Below, piece by piece: positions 39,431-49,796 of a DNA stretch of 64,000 nucleotides. The notes under the pieces were generated by a model. That model made no database searches and had not been told where the DNA came from. It saw only the letters and a list, made by a program, of their open reading frames with translations. The first letter of the stretch is position 1. Each line of letters opens with the position of its first letter. The translations under genes were made by a program, and so were the position numbers. The DNA is taken from contig CADCKR010000003.1 in assembly GCA_902802105.1 (NCBI GenBank), positions 42,205 through 106,204 of the forward strand. Direction: 5' to 3'. The DNA comes from an uncultured Ruminococcus sp. GTDB lineage: Bacteria > Bacillota > Clostridia > Oscillospirales > Acutalibacteraceae.

Positions 39431-41450
39431 CTATGAGATCACCCTCGCCGGAGCCGCCAACGTAGGCAAAAGCACTGTATTCAATGCGCTGACAGGCATG
39501 AAGCAGCACACCGGAAACTGGAGCGGCAAGACCGTATTTACAGCCGAAGGCAATTACCGCTGCGGCGGAATGAACTTCCGTCTGACCGATACACCGGGTA
39601 CATATTCAATGTACTCAGTGTCGCCGGATGAGATCGCCGCAAGAGATCAGCTTCTCTTCGGAAAATATGACTGCGTTATCATCACGGCGGATGCATCCGG
39701 ACTTGAAAGAAGCCTCTCGGCTGCGATAGAGATGACCGGCATGACCTCAAAGGCGGTCCTGTGCCTGAACATGATGGATGAAGCCGAAAAGAAAGGCATA
39801 ACCATTGACACAAAAGAGCTTTCGATACAGCTTGGCATACCCGTCGTGCCTGTAACGGCTCGTTCGGGCAAGGGCATAAGCGAGCTGAAAGAAACCGTAA
39901 TGCGGCTTGTTTCCGGAAGTATACCTCTGCGCCGTATAGGAACAGCTTATCCGCAGAGCGTAAAGGCAGCCGCACAAGAAACAGAACGCTTTATTGACGC
40001 GGATGAAGGCATAAAAAAAGCCCTTTCACTGCTTATGCTCAATGAAGCAGTAAGAAAGGAACTGATCGGGAGCGGAAAGGTAAAGCTCAAAAACGGACTG
40101 TCTGACCTGCCCGTAAGCATACCGCATGAAGCGTATGAAGAAGCCGCTGCTGCCATACGCAAAAGAAGCGAAAGAATTTGTATGATCTGCGCAAAGGATA
40201 TTCCGCAGACACGGCCGGAAACAGAAAAGAAGCTCGACAGGCTGCTCACCTCAAAGACATTCGGCATCCCGTTTATAATACTGCTTTTTGCGCTGATATT
40301 CTATATCACCGTATCGGGCGCAAATTATCCGTCGGAGCTTTTGGGAAGGATGTTCGGGACTGTAAGGGAGCTTCTTGAGCGGCTTTTTGAAATGATCCAT
40401 GCGGGTCCTGCAGTTACGGGAATAATGATAGACGGAGTATACGGTACACTTTCAAGCGTTGTTTCGGTAATGCTGCCGCCGATGGCTATATTTTTCCCTC
40501 TTTTTGCTCTGCTTGAAGATTCGGGCATTCTGCCGCGCATAGCCTTTGACCTCGACAAAGCCTTCTGCTGTGCGGGCACTCAGGGGAAGCAGGCACTTAC
40601 AATGATGATGGGCTTCGGCTGCAATGCCTGCGGTGTTACAGGCTGCCGCATGATCGAAAACAGCCGCGACCGGAAGATCGCCGCACTGACGAATAATTTT
40701 TGTCCGTGCAACGGACGCTTCCCTGTCATTATCGCAATGATAAGCCTGTTTCTTACAGGAGCGGCCGCTCCGGGGCTGCGTTCAGCTGCGGCATCACTCA
40801 TTCTGACAGGGATAATAATACTGTGTATGCTCGTATCGCTTGCAGCAACAAAGCTGCTGTCAGCGCTTGTGTTCAGAGGGCATCGCAGCAGTCTTGTGCT
40901 TGAACTGCCGCCGTACCGCAGACCGCAGATCATGAAAACGATAGTCCGCTCACTTATAGACAAGACTGCAAAAATTCTCGGAAGAGCCGTTATCGTTGCC
41001 GTTCCCGCCGGAATAATAATATGGCTGCTGACACACATAAGCGCAGGCGGCCAGAGCCTTGTTTCGTGGTGTGCGGATATTCTCGACCCGTTTGCCCGCC
41101 TTATGGGGCTTGACGGAACTATCCTCACGGCATTCCTGCTGGGATTTCCCGCAAATGAGATCGTACTTCCGATAGCATTGATGATATATCAGTCGGGCGG
41201 AAGCTTCGGCGAGATACAGAGCCTGCCGCAGCTTTACGATATACTGACCGCCAACGGCTGGACTATAACAACAGCCGTCTGCACGATAATTTTTACGGTA
41301 ATGCACTTTCCGTGCTCGACCACACTCATAACCATACGCAAAGAAACAGGCAGCGCAGTCTGTACCTTTATCGCCTTTGCCCTGCCGACCGTCTGCGGTA
41401 TACTATGCTGTATGGCAGTAAATCTCATATCGTTTTTATGCTCGCTATAG
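39405..41450 (+). CDS. feoB: ferrous iron transporter FeoB
   Basis: 681 residues. N-terminal G domain (GAANVGKST at about 16-24, DTPGTYS, NMMDEAEKKG), then a helical regulator, then the membrane core with two Gate motifs: GFGCNACGVTGCRMIENSRDR and the LGFPANEIVLPI segment. The start is TTG at 39405 within feoA. The C-terminus lacks a long cysteine tail. No Fur box or iron riboswitch was recognised upstream of feoA. Confidence 0.96.
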   Translation: MKRPKQTPDYEITLAGAANVGKSTVFNALTGMKQHTGNWSGKTVFTAEGNYRCGGMNFRLTDTPGTYSMYSVSPDEIAARDQLLFGKYDCVIITADASGLERSLSAAIEMTGMTSKAVLCLNMMDEAEKKGITIDTKELSIQLGIPVVPVTARSGKGISELKETVMRLVSGSIPLRRIGTAYPQSVKAAAQETERFIDADEGIKKALSLLMLNEAVRKELIGSGKVKLKNGLSDLPVSIPHEAYEEAAAAIRKRSERICMICAKDIPQTRPETEKKLDRLLTSKTFGIPFIILLFALIFYITVSGANYPSELLGRMFGTVRELLERLFEMIHAGPAVTGIMIDGVYGTLSSVVSVMLPPMAIFFPLFALLEDSGILPRIAFDLDKAFCCAGTQGKQALTMMMGFGCNACGVTGCRMIENSRDRKIAALTNNFCPCNGRFPVIIAMISLFLTGAAAPGLRSAAASLILTGIIILCMLVSLAATKLLSALVFRGHRSSLVLELPPYRRPQIMKTIVRSLIDKTAKILGRAVIVAVPAGIIIWLLTHISAGGQSLVSWCADILDPFARLMGLDGTILTAFLLGFPANEIVLPIALMIYQSGGSFGEIQSLPQLYDILTANGWTITTAVCTIIFTVMHFPCSTTLITIRKETGSAVCTFIAFALPTVCGILCCMAVNLISFLCSL

Positions 41451-41473
41451 GATATCGCTGCCGGATGAGCGTA

Positions 41474-42382
41474 TCAGTCGATCGGGCGCAGGATCTGCGT
41501 TTTGCCGTCAAAGCCGCATTCCGTAAAGGGGAATATATCAGACGCCGCCGATATCCCCTCCTCAGGCTCAGGGAGCGAAGGACTGTAATGCGTGAGCCAG
41601 AGCCGCCTGACGTTTGCTTTCTTTGCAAGAAGAGCAGCTTCGGAAAAGATCATGTGCCTGGTCTCGACAGCTCGTGAAAGCTTATCCGGATCCGAAAACA
41701 TTCCCTCACAGATGAAAAGGTCGGCTTCATCGGCATTTTCAACTATAGTATCGGTCGGGCGCGTGTCAGTCACGTAAGTCACGCGCAGGCCCTTCCTGTC
41801 AGGACCCAAGACCATATCGGGAGTATACAGCCTGCCTTCATATTCTACAGTGCCCTTTTTTTGCAGAGTGCTCCAAAGCTTCATCGGCACGTTGTTTTTT
41901 GCCGCCTTCTCCGGGTCGAATTTCCCGACGCGCTCCATGTCAAAGCGGTAGCCAAGACAGGGTATCCCGTGCTTTACAGGAAAAGGGGTTATTTTCAGCG
42001 CATCGGCCTGTAATGAGAACTGCCCGCCTGTATACTCCTCACACCTTACCTCGTAGGTGAGATTAGGCGCTATCATGCACAGCGCTTTTACTACCCTTGA
42101 AAGTCCCGCAGGGCCAACAATAGTCACCGGCTCCGTTCTTCCCTCACTGCACAGGGTAAGCAGAAAGCCCGGCAGACCGGAAATATGATCGGCGTGAAAG
42201 TGGGTTATGCATATCACATCTACAGGCTTGAACCGCTGTCCGGCACATTTCATGGCTATCTGCGTGCCTTCACCGCAGTCTATAAGAACGGAATGACCGT
42301 TAGTATTGAGCAGGCAGGATGAAAGCCACCTGTTTTTGAGCGGCATCATCCCAGATGTGCCGATAAGTGTCACATTAAGCAT
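41474..42382 (-). CDS. rnz: ribonuclease Z
   Basis: 302 residues; cuts tRNA 3' trailers, essential where CCA is not encoded (as in the tRNA-Leu here). Metallo-beta-lactamase motif THFHADHISG near 62-71, CGEGTQ before it, and LTHYSP near the end. Last gene of the dxs-to-rnz series; it converges on feoB with 23 bases between stops and no clear terminator. Confidence 0.95.
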   Translation of the reverse strand: MLNVTLIGTSGMMPLKNRWLSSCLLNTNGHSVLIDCGEGTQIAMKCAGQRFKPVDVICITHFHADHISGLPGFLLTLCSEGRTEPVTIVGPAGLSRVVKALCMIAPNLTYEVRCEEYTGGQFSLQADALKITPFPVKHGIPCLGYRFDMERVGKFDPEKAAKNNVPMKLWSTLQKKGTVEYEGRLYTPDMVLGPDRKGLRVTYVTDTRPTDTIVENADEADLFICEGMFSDPDKLSRAVETRHMIFSEAALLAKKANVRRLWLTHYSPSLPEPEEGISAASDIFPFTECGFDGKTQILRPID

Positions 42383-42386
42383 TATT

Positions 42387-42980
42387 TCACTCTCCTTCCC
42401 CGATCAGGGCAAAAAGTTCTTCACGGGTCATAATGCAGTTCAGCACTGCAAGCAGTGAATTTGAAGTAAGCTTCTGCGGCAGGCCAAGCTTCTTTTTAAG
42501 CGCATCGCGCCTTTCGGCGGCCGACGGCGAACCCGTAAGGCCAAGCTCATAAAGGTCTGTCTTGGTAATGTCATGCGCAGAAACGGTGCGGCTGTCTGTA
42601 AGCTCGCACTCTGCTCCGGAACGTGCTATAGCTTTGCTGATGATCTCCTCCGACAAGCCCTCAACGCCAAGCTTGCCCTCCTTTGAGGGTGACGACTTGC
42701 GCTTTTCCTTGCCGAAAACATCGGGGATGTAGGCGTGCTTTATCCTGTCGGGCGGTACTGCACCCTTGAGAAAATTCCTTATAACAAAGCCTGCTCCGTC
42801 ACTGTCTGTCAGCACAAGGATGCCTCTCACCTCTGCAAGATGACGGATAAGCTCCAACTTTTCCCTGTCCCTGAAAACCCCGAAGCCCTCTGTAGTAATG
42901 ATAAGACCGTCAATGAAATTTGAGAGCTTTATCTTATCGTACTTTCCCTCGACTATTACAGCTTCCTTTATCTTTATCAA
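42387..42980 (-). CDS. rnmV: ribonuclease M5 (5S rRNA maturation)
   Basis: About 197 residues with an N-terminal Toprim domain (VIVEGKYDKIKL, VLTDSDGAGF) that matures 5S rRNA with ribosomal protein L18. A TTG at 42980 is the likely start: AGGAGGTC stands 6-8 bases upstream, and the protein then begins IKIKEAVIVEGKYDK like its relatives. The frame's ATG at 43013 lies inside holA. Confidence 0.93.
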   Translation of the reverse strand: MIKIKEAVIVEGKYDKIKLSNFIDGLIITTEGFGVFRDREKLELIRHLAEVRGILVLTDSDGAGFVIRNFLKGAVPPDRIKHAYIPDVFGKEKRKSSPSKEGKLGVEGLSEEIISKAIARSGAECELTDSRTVSAHDITKTDLYELGLTGSPSAAERRDALKKKLGLPQKLTSNSLLAVLNCIMTREELFALIGEGE

Positions 42981-43009
42981 GCGAATGACCTCCTGTGTTC
43001 CCGCAGATA

Positions 43010-44074
43010 TCATGCATTGTGCATTCTGACCTTTTCAGTTATCAAACGGGCTATCAGCGTTTCAAGCAGGATCTGCCTGTCACCCGGCCTGCTTTTCATA
43101 GTCATGTCCGTTTCGATTATAACGTCAAGCATTCTCCTCAGAGCTGCGGTGGTATATCTTGAAGCCCGCTGACCTGCATTTTTGAGAAGAAATTCACGCC
43201 TGCCGTATTTCAGGTCGGATGCCGCCTGGGTTATTGAAACTCCGCTCTCGGAAGCGACCTTTGCACGGTACATATCAAGATAGACTGAGCTGAGAGTGGA
43301 AAGTATTATCTCAGGCTTTTCGTTCTGTCCGAAAAGGCTGTGCAGATGCCTGTAAGCGCCGCTGAAATCATCTGATGCAAGACAGTCCGACAATGCAAAT
43401 ATCCTTACCTCGGTGCTGCGCACAGCAAGCAGGCGTATCATATCCTCGGTTATCTCCGCACCGTCCGCATAAGCCGAAAGCTTGTCTATCTCGTTTCTCA
43501 GTGTAGTCATATCCGTACCGCTCACTGCAATTATCCTGGATGCATTGCGCAAAGAAAGAGAGCTGCCGTTTTTTTCTGCCCATACTGTCAGCGTTTTTTC
43601 AAGCGAGGAGCTGTCCTTCTTGCCAAACTCAGCTACAGCGCCGAACTTCTGAACTGCCGCCGCGAATTTTTGCAGCTTTGAGGTCTTTTTATCGCCTGAT
43701 TTTTTGCTCTCCGATGAAAGTGTAGGCATTGAAAAGATCAGCACAGACGAAGGTGAGATATCCTCGCAGTACTTCATAAGAAGTTTAAGGTCGCTTTCGG
43801 AAAGAGAATCAATATTCATATCAGAAACAAGCACACACTTGTACTGTGAAAACATCGGAAACTGCTCACAGGCCGAAAATATCTCTTCAAGCTCCGCGCC
43901 CGAGCCCAGCTTCACAAAGTCGAACTCCGAAGGCGTCTTTCCGGCTATTTTTTCACAGAGCTTTGCAGTGTAGCCTTTTACAAGATATTTTTCTTCGCCA
44001 TAGATAAGATAAACTCTCTCTGTTTCACCTGATGTCAGTTTTTTTCTGAATTCGGTTTCAGTCAGCTTAGCCAA
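43010..44074 (-). CDS. holA: DNA polymerase III delta subunit
   Basis: 354 residues, clamp-loader subunit that opens the beta clamp. The family start is seen (VYLIYGEEKYLVKGY, then LGSGAELEEIFSACEQFPMF), with an AAA+ fold lacking a working P-loop as in delta. Directly after comEC, the usual clostridial and Bacillus order. Confidence 0.93.
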   Translation of the reverse strand: MAKLTETEFRKKLTSGETERVYLIYGEEKYLVKGYTAKLCEKIAGKTPSEFDFVKLGSGAELEEIFSACEQFPMFSQYKCVLVSDMNIDSLSESDLKLLMKYCEDISPSSVLIFSMPTLSSESKKSGDKKTSKLQKFAAAVQKFGAVAEFGKKDSSSLEKTLTVWAEKNGSSLSLRNASRIIAVSGTDMTTLRNEIDKLSAYADGAEITEDMIRLLAVRSTEVRIFALSDCLASDDFSGAYRHLHSLFGQNEKPEIILSTLSSVYLDMYRAKVASESGVSITQAASDLKYGRREFLLKNAGQRASRYTTAALRRMLDVIIETDMTMKSRPGDRQILLETLIARLITEKVRMHNA

Positions 44075-44099
44075 TTTCTTTCCCTCTCTTTATGTTCTA

Positions 44100-46319
44100 T
44101 CAGATTTTCAATGTAATGCTTCCGTCCATATATGTGCGCAGTGCACTGCCGTCACTGTCTATCTCCCTGTATGTGATATCGCTGTATTTTTCACGGTCAG
44201 ATATTATCAGAGTGTCATAGCTCAGCAGACCGGTGTTTTTCAGCTCGCCGTTCACGATCAGTATATCCGTGCTGAGCCATTCTTCCGGCAGCCCTGCACA
44301 GTCGGTACCGTCACAGCAAAGCAGCACCCTGCAGCTTTTTATATGCACATATACCGCACATATCCTGTACGCCCTCAGACTCTCTATTACGCAGCCATCC
44401 TGCCCTATACTGCGTATCTTACCGTCATTTGCATTATAGCGCAGCACCTTGCCGCATTTATCCAGAGCTTGCCTTACTGATGCGCTGTATGATCTTTCAT
44501 CGTATATCCCTGCTGCATCAACGCTTATATCTCTGAGTATATTTTCCGCAAAGCGCGAGACCTCTTTATCCTTGCCGGGCAGCAAAAGGTATTCTATGCT
44601 TTTTTCGCTGCCAAGGCAAAGCTCATGTACGGCCGACTGAGTATAGGAGTTCTCTCCTCCGCAGGCGATAACAAAGCTGTCATTTCCGTTTCTGATCATT
44701 ACCGTAACGCCCTGACCGACCTGCGGAACAAGTATAGTAACGGTATCACGCTGTACAAGGTAATTTGCAGCATAGCCGACCATAAATGTCAGCGCCGCTG
44801 TAAGCGCAAACAGTCTTATCCGATGACGCATATTCCTTCTCAGGTACAGCACTGCCGCCAGAGCAGCACACAGGATCACCCACAAGGGCACAAAGCCCCA
44901 GTACAGCTGTATGTATGCAAACGGCAGTCCCGAAACGATATCCGCTGTAAATAATATCTGCCGGGTAAGAAGCCCTGTCACAAAAGCCGCAGGAACCGCC
45001 AAAAAAGAAAGCACGAATGATATGTCAAGCACAAGCATTATCAGCACGCTGCCCATAAGGAACGGCAAAGCAAAGGACGTAAGCATTGAGCTGACAACAC
45101 TGTAAGCCGGCACCTGACGAAAATACAATACAGTAACAGGCAGCGCAAAGATCACGGCCGAAAGTGTAACGGTAAACGCATCAAGAATTACCGCTCCCGC
45201 AGAAATAAGCAGCCTGTTTTTGCGCCTGCCCCTGCTCACGCGGAACAGTCCTTTTGATATCCGTACAGCCATTGGTCTTTGTATAAGAAGGATGCCGAGC
45301 GTGGCGCTGAACGACAGCAGAAGGCTTATATCCGCTGCCGCATAGGGCTTTGCAATGAGAATCATCAGCAGTGCCGCTCCAAGAGCTGCAAACGGGTCGC
45401 TCCTGCGAAACGCAAAAGCACAGAGCATCGGTATGATCTGCATTATACCTGCCCTGACAACGCTCGGCGAAAATCCCGAAACAGCCATATAAAGCAAAAG
45501 CACGGCCGAACAGATAACTGCCGCCCTGCGCTTTTTCATTCGCATGATACGCACAAAAAACAGCATGAGTATATTTACTATGACAGCAACGTGCAGTCCT
45601 GATACTACGATTATATGCGACAGTCCGGCAGCCCTCAGCGATGAAACAGTATCATCATCGAACGAATAGCTGTCGCCCATCAGGAAAGCCTTTACAAACG
45701 CTGCCTGTTCATTGGGAAGAAGCCTTTCTATACGCTGACAGATGCCGTATCTCATTTTGAGTATGTAATAATACAGCGGCTTATGCTCCTGTTCATGCAG
45801 TCTGACAGTCTGCGGATAAGGCAGGAAGGCTCTATATATTATTCCCTTTGAGCGGTCGTAGCTGTTGTGCGTTCTGCTTATGCGCACATCGGCGGTAATT
45901 ATATCCGAAGGAGAAGCTTCAAGCGGTTCATCTGCATAAACAAGAAGCTTTACATCATGCAGTATGCTGCCGTCCCTTGATTTCAGCTCCAGCGCATTAA
46001 CAGTGTAGTAATACTGCCCGTACCGCTGATACGGAAGCTCACAAAGCTCCGCATTTATAACTGCCTGCTTTCCGGCAAGCTTTTCTGCAGGCACGATCTT
46101 AGCGTTGTTATACAGTCCGACTGCCGCAAATGCCGCAAGCGCCGTTATCAGCGCTAAAGGAACTGCGCCGCTGCGCCTTGTCCTGCTGCATTTAAGCGAC
46201 ATTGCAAGGCCAAGCAGCATTACTGCGCCTGCAGGCAGCAAAACGCCCTGTCCCAAAAAGACAGCGGCCGCTGATGCAGCCAGATATACAAAGCCTGTTA
46301 CTGCAAGCGGTCGCTTCAT
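44100..46319 (-). CDS. comEC: ComEC/Rec2-type DNA uptake channel, degenerate nuclease domain
   Basis: 739 residues. N-terminal spans and an OB-like external domain (DUF4131), then the polytopic Competence domain (GLSHIIVVSGLHVAVIVNIL, FSPSVVRAGIMQIIPM), which forms the inner-membrane channel for single-stranded DNA. The C-terminal part has the metallo-beta-lactamase fold entry (VPQVGQGVTVMIRNGND) but where HxHxDH is expected it reads LLLPGKDKEVSRF, so metal binding is lost. Followed by holA. Confidence 0.92.
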   Translation of the reverse strand: MKRPLAVTGFVYLAASAAAVFLGQGVLLPAGAVMLLGLAMSLKCSRTRRSGAVPLALITALAAFAAVGLYNNAKIVPAEKLAGKQAVINAELCELPYQRYGQYYYTVNALELKSRDGSILHDVKLLVYADEPLEASPSDIITADVRISRTHNSYDRSKGIIYRAFLPYPQTVRLHEQEHKPLYYYILKMRYGICQRIERLLPNEQAAFVKAFLMGDSYSFDDDTVSSLRAAGLSHIIVVSGLHVAVIVNILMLFFVRIMRMKKRRAAVICSAVLLLYMAVSGFSPSVVRAGIMQIIPMLCAFAFRRSDPFAALGAALLMILIAKPYAAADISLLLSFSATLGILLIQRPMAVRISKGLFRVSRGRRKNRLLISAGAVILDAFTVTLSAVIFALPVTVLYFRQVPAYSVVSSMLTSFALPFLMGSVLIMLVLDISFVLSFLAVPAAFVTGLLTRQILFTADIVSGLPFAYIQLYWGFVPLWVILCAALAAVLYLRRNMRHRIRLFALTAALTFMVGYAANYLVQRDTVTILVPQVGQGVTVMIRNGNDSFVIACGGENSYTQSAVHELCLGSEKSIEYLLLPGKDKEVSRFAENILRDISVDAAGIYDERSYSASVRQALDKCGKVLRYNANDGKIRSIGQDGCVIESLRAYRICAVYVHIKSCRVLLCCDGTDCAGLPEEWLSTDILIVNGELKNTGLLSYDTLIISDREKYSDITYREIDSDGSALRTYMDGSITLKI

Positions 46320-46383
46320 AACGCTACCTCCCCGTAGAACTCACTGCCTGCGGACAGCCGTAAAGATCCTGAAGCTGATCTTA

Positions 46384-46725
46384 TCAGCACATCTCGACCT
46401 TCAGCTTTATGCCGCCAAGAAGATGAAAATGCAGATGGAACACGGTCTGTCCTGCATCTGCGCCGCAGTTTGACACCAGACGGTAGCCGCTCTCTGCAAC
46501 ACCAAGCTCGGCTGCAAGCTTTGCGGCGACCTCATAGATGTGTGCGATAACTGCACTGTTCTCAGGCGTTACATCATTGATGGAAGCTATATGCTGCTTC
46601 GGTATGATAAGCACATGAACAGGCGCCATAGGATTGATGTCATAGAAGGCATAGACTGTCTCGTCCTCATAAACCTTCTTTGAAGGGATCTCTCCGCTGA
46701 TGATCTTACAAAAAATACAACTCAT
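46384..46725 (-). CDS. HIT-family nucleotide-binding hydrolase
   Basis: 113 residues of the HINT/PKCI branch, which hydrolyses nucleoside phosphoramidates. CIFCKIISGEIPS at the N-terminus and the triad HLHFHLLGG at the C-terminus. Between recN and comEC in the same operon. Confidence 0.95.
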   Translation of the reverse strand: MSCIFCKIISGEIPSKKVYEDETVYAFYDINPMAPVHVLIIPKQHIASINDVTPENSAVIAHIYEVAAKLAAELGVAESGYRLVSNCGADAGQTVFHLHFHLLGGIKLKVEMC

Positions 46726-46744
46726 AATAATCTCTCCTTATTTT

Positions 46745-48415
46745 TTATTGATCTATTTGCTGAGCAAGCAGCTCCCCGGCATAATCAAGGGTCGCCTTCG
46801 TTATCTCTACGCCGCCGATTATGCGCGCAAGCTCGCTCTTTCTGCCCTCGTGGTCAAGCAGTGTGACGCCCGTGTAGGTCTTTCCGCCGGATACGGTCTT
46901 GGCTATCTTGAAATGACTGTCTGCAAGAGCCGCTATCTGAGCCTGATGCGTAACACAAAGCACCTGACGGCTCTTTGATACCTCCTTCAGCTTGAGCCCT
47001 ACCTTCTGTGACGCGCTGCCGCTGATGCCCGTATCCACCTCATCGAATATCAGGGTGTCAATGTCGTCAGTGTCGGCAAGCACGTTCTTTATGGCAAGCA
47101 TCATTCTTGAAAGCTCACCGCCGGATGCGATCTTCGCTACAGGCTTCGGGTCTTCGCCGGGGTTTGCAGAAATGAGTATCTCAATGCTGTCACAGCCGGA
47201 TGAGTTCAGCTCGCACCTGTCCTGCCTGACGACCAGTTCGACATTCGGCATATCAAGATAGGACATTTCAGCCTTTACCTCAGAGGCGAACCGCTTTGCT
47301 ACCTCACGGCGCTTGTCCGAAAGCGCTTCGGCAAGAGACTGCGCCGTATCGTATGCCTTTTTGCATTCCTGAACAAGATTCTCACGGTTTTCCTCGTATC
47401 TTTCAAGGTAGTCAAGCTCCTTGCGGGCTTGTTCAAGAAAATCAAGCATTTCCTCAATGGTGGCGCCGTACTTTCTTCCAAGCTTGTGTATCAGGTCTAT
47501 CCTGTCCTCGATCTCCTCAAGACTGCCGGTATCGCTGTCGGCATCCTCAGACAATGCAGTGACCTCATTATAGCAGTCCTCAAGCTCATAAACGGCGTTT
47601 TGCAGACGTTCGGCTATTGTCTCTGCGTCCTGATACACATCCGTTATACAGCTGATGGAATCGCAGGCACTTTCAAGCGACTGTATAGCGCCGTCTGTTT
47701 CGTCGCTGCCGTTAAGAAATTCCCTTACCTCGCTGAGTGCAGATGCGATCTTCTCTTTGTTTTCGATAAGAATACGCTGCTCCTGCAGCTCCTCGTATTC
47801 GCCCACACAAAGCTCGGCCTGTTCAAGCTCGTTTACCTGATAGCTGAGAAGCTCTATCCTGCGTTCACGCTCGGCATCATCATATTTTGCCTTGTCAAGC
47901 TCGCTTTTGAGTGAACGGTAATGCTTGTAGACCGTCTGATATGATGCGATATCCTCTGCAAGACCGCCAAGCTTGTCGATATAGTTTATGTGCAGCTCAG
48001 GCGACATAAGCTCATAGCTCTCGTGCTGACCGTGTATATTGATGAGGTACACTCCCACAGCCCTGAGTGCGGCAGCCGTTGTCGGTCTGCCGTTTATCCT
48101 GCATCTGCCCTTGCCCGATATGCTGAATTCACGCTGCAAAAGCACTGTATCGTCCTCAGCGTCAAAGCCGTATTCACGCAGGGTCTGCAAAGCCTTTTCG
48201 CACGGCGATGAAAACTCGGCGCTGACAAAGGCAGTTTCACAGCCGTTACGTATAAGATCCTTGCTTGTCCTGCTGCCAAGGATAGCGTTTATGGAGTCGA
48301 TAATGATAGACTTTCCGGCTCCTGTTTCACCTGTCAGAACATTAAGTCCGCTGCCGAAGTCAATGCTCGACTTTTCGATAACGGCAATGTTTTCTATATA
48401 AAGATTCGTTAGCAT
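46745..48415 (-). CDS. recN: DNA repair protein RecN
   Basis: 556 residues, SMC-like ATPase acting early at double-strand breaks. Walker A GETGAGKS (29-36), two long coiled-coil regions, the ABC signature ASGGELSRMMLAIK, and Walker B LIFDEVDTGISG. Follows argR as in Bacillus. Confidence 0.97.
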   Translation of the reverse strand: MLTNLYIENIAVIEKSSIDFGSGLNVLTGETGAGKSIIIDSINAILGSRTSKDLIRNGCETAFVSAEFSSPCEKALQTLREYGFDAEDDTVLLQREFSISGKGRCRINGRPTTAAALRAVGVYLINIHGQHESYELMSPELHINYIDKLGGLAEDIASYQTVYKHYRSLKSELDKAKYDDAERERRIELLSYQVNELEQAELCVGEYEELQEQRILIENKEKIASALSEVREFLNGSDETDGAIQSLESACDSISCITDVYQDAETIAERLQNAVYELEDCYNEVTALSEDADSDTGSLEEIEDRIDLIHKLGRKYGATIEEMLDFLEQARKELDYLERYEENRENLVQECKKAYDTAQSLAEALSDKRREVAKRFASEVKAEMSYLDMPNVELVVRQDRCELNSSGCDSIEILISANPGEDPKPVAKIASGGELSRMMLAIKNVLADTDDIDTLIFDEVDTGISGSASQKVGLKLKEVSKSRQVLCVTHQAQIAALADSHFKIAKTVSGGKTYTGVTLLDHEGRKSELARIIGGVEITKATLDYAGELLAQQIDQ

Positions 48416-48423
48416 ATTTTACC

Positions 48424-48897
48424 TCACGGAACAAAATTATTGCTGATCCTATCGTTCATCAGCCTTTTCAGATCATTCACAAGCGAAGCGGAAACAGAAT
48501 CGGTGCGGGTAGCAACAAATATTGTGTCGTCGCCTGCTATAGTACCGAGAACGCCCGCTCTGTCGGTGGCATCAAGAGCCGCGCATACAGCCTGCGCCAT
48601 GCCTGTTCGTGTTTTTATGACAACCAGATTATGTGCGCTTTCAACGCTTGTCACCGCTGTAGAAAACAGATAGGAATGTGACTCGCGTTCATCGTTCTGC
48701 ACCACCTCAGAGGCGTACTTGTAGGTACCGCTGCCGCTGAGTATCTTGATAAGACGCATTTCCTTGATGTCCCTTGAAACGGTGGCCTGCGTCACATGAA
48801 AACCATCGCTTTTGAGCATCTCAAGAAGCTCCGACTGTGTTTCAACGTCATTTTCCCTGATAAGCTCAAGTATACGGGCCTGTCTTCGTGTTTTCAT
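48424..48897 (-). CDS. argR: arginine repressor ArgR/AhrC
   Basis: 157 residues. N-terminal winged helix (RQARILELI, then [18 protein letters not shown]) and a C-terminal hexamerisation domain with [14 protein letters not shown] that binds arginine. It overlaps nadK by 4 bases. Confidence 0.97.
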   Translation of the reverse strand: MKTRRQARILELIRENDVETQSELLEMLKSDGFHVTQATVSRDIKEMRLIKILSGSGTYKYASEVVQNDERESHSYLFSTAVTSVESAHNLVVIKTRTGMAQAVCAALDATDRAGVLGTIAGDDTIFVATRTDSVSASLVNDLKRLMNDRISNNFVP

Positions 48898-49775
48898 AGC
48901 TGCCTGCCTTTCTCTGTGAATTTATCGTTGAGGACCTTGTAGAAGGTTCTGTCTTTCAGCTTGATAAACTCCGTTTCTGCTTCTGATTCACTTATAATAA
49001 GAGTGTCGGTCTTTCGTACAGTCACAGTAACTGCGCCGTCTATGGTCAGAAAAACCTCTGTGTCATCATCGCAGGAGGCTGTTACCGCAAGCCTTGAATG
49101 ATGGCTGAACACAACAGGTCTTGCAAAAAGCGAATGCGAGCATACTGGCGTCATAAGTATGCATTTCATTGTAGGCTCTACAACAGGGCCGCCCGCAGCA
49201 AGCGAATAAGCGCTTGAACCTGTCGGAGTAGAAATGATAAGTCCGTCTGCACGATAGCTGCAAATATAGCCCTTGTCGGCGGCAAGAGATACGTCTATGT
49301 CGATAAGCCTTGAAAGCGATCCTCTCGATATGACTGCATCGTTCATTGCGCGGAACTCGCGCTCACCCTCTTCTCCGCTGTGGATTATTCTGAGCATCAT
49401 CCGTTTTTCTATCATGTAGCTGCCGTCCTTCAGGCGCGAAAGCATATCGAGCTCATCCGTTTCAAGCTCGGCGGCAAAGCCAAGCCTGCCTGTATTTATG
49501 CCCAGCAGCGGTTTGTTATGGAAGGAAGCGTGATATGCAGCATGGATTATCGTACCGTCGCCGCCTATGGTAAGTATCATATCCGCAGACTCATACAGCT
49601 TGTCTACGCTGCCGAAAAATGTTATTCTGCTGTTTGCAAAAAATTTCGCATATTTTTCAGACATGAATACCGATATTCCAAGCCTGTGCAGTCTGTCAAT
49701 AACGCTGAACGTAGTTTCCGCAGCGTTTTTCTTTGTAAGATTAGGTATAACGGCGACCTTGCTTATGCTGTTCAT
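48894..49775 (-). CDS. nadK: NAD kinase
   Basis: 293 residues; NAD to [14 protein letters not shown] is the catalytic diacylglycerol-kinase-like motif, followed by GINTGRLGF and the NAD-site segment [19 protein letters not shown]. Set between tlyA and argR. Confidence 0.96.
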   Translation of the reverse strand: MNSISKVAVIPNLTKKNAAETTFSVIDRLHRLGISVFMSEKYAKFFANSRITFFGSVDKLYESADMILTIGGDGTIIHAAYHASFHNKPLLGINTGRLGFAAELETDELDMLSRLKDGSYMIEKRMMLRIIHSGEEGEREFRAMNDAVISRGSLSRLIDIDVSLAADKGYICSYRADGLIISTPTGSSAYSLAAGGPVVEPTMKCILMTPVCSHSLFARPVVFSHHSRLAVTASCDDDTEVFLTIDGAVTVTVRKTDTLIISESEAETEFIKLKDRTFYKVLNDKFTEKGRQL

Positions 49776-49796
49776 AAAAGCACTTCTTCCCTATGG

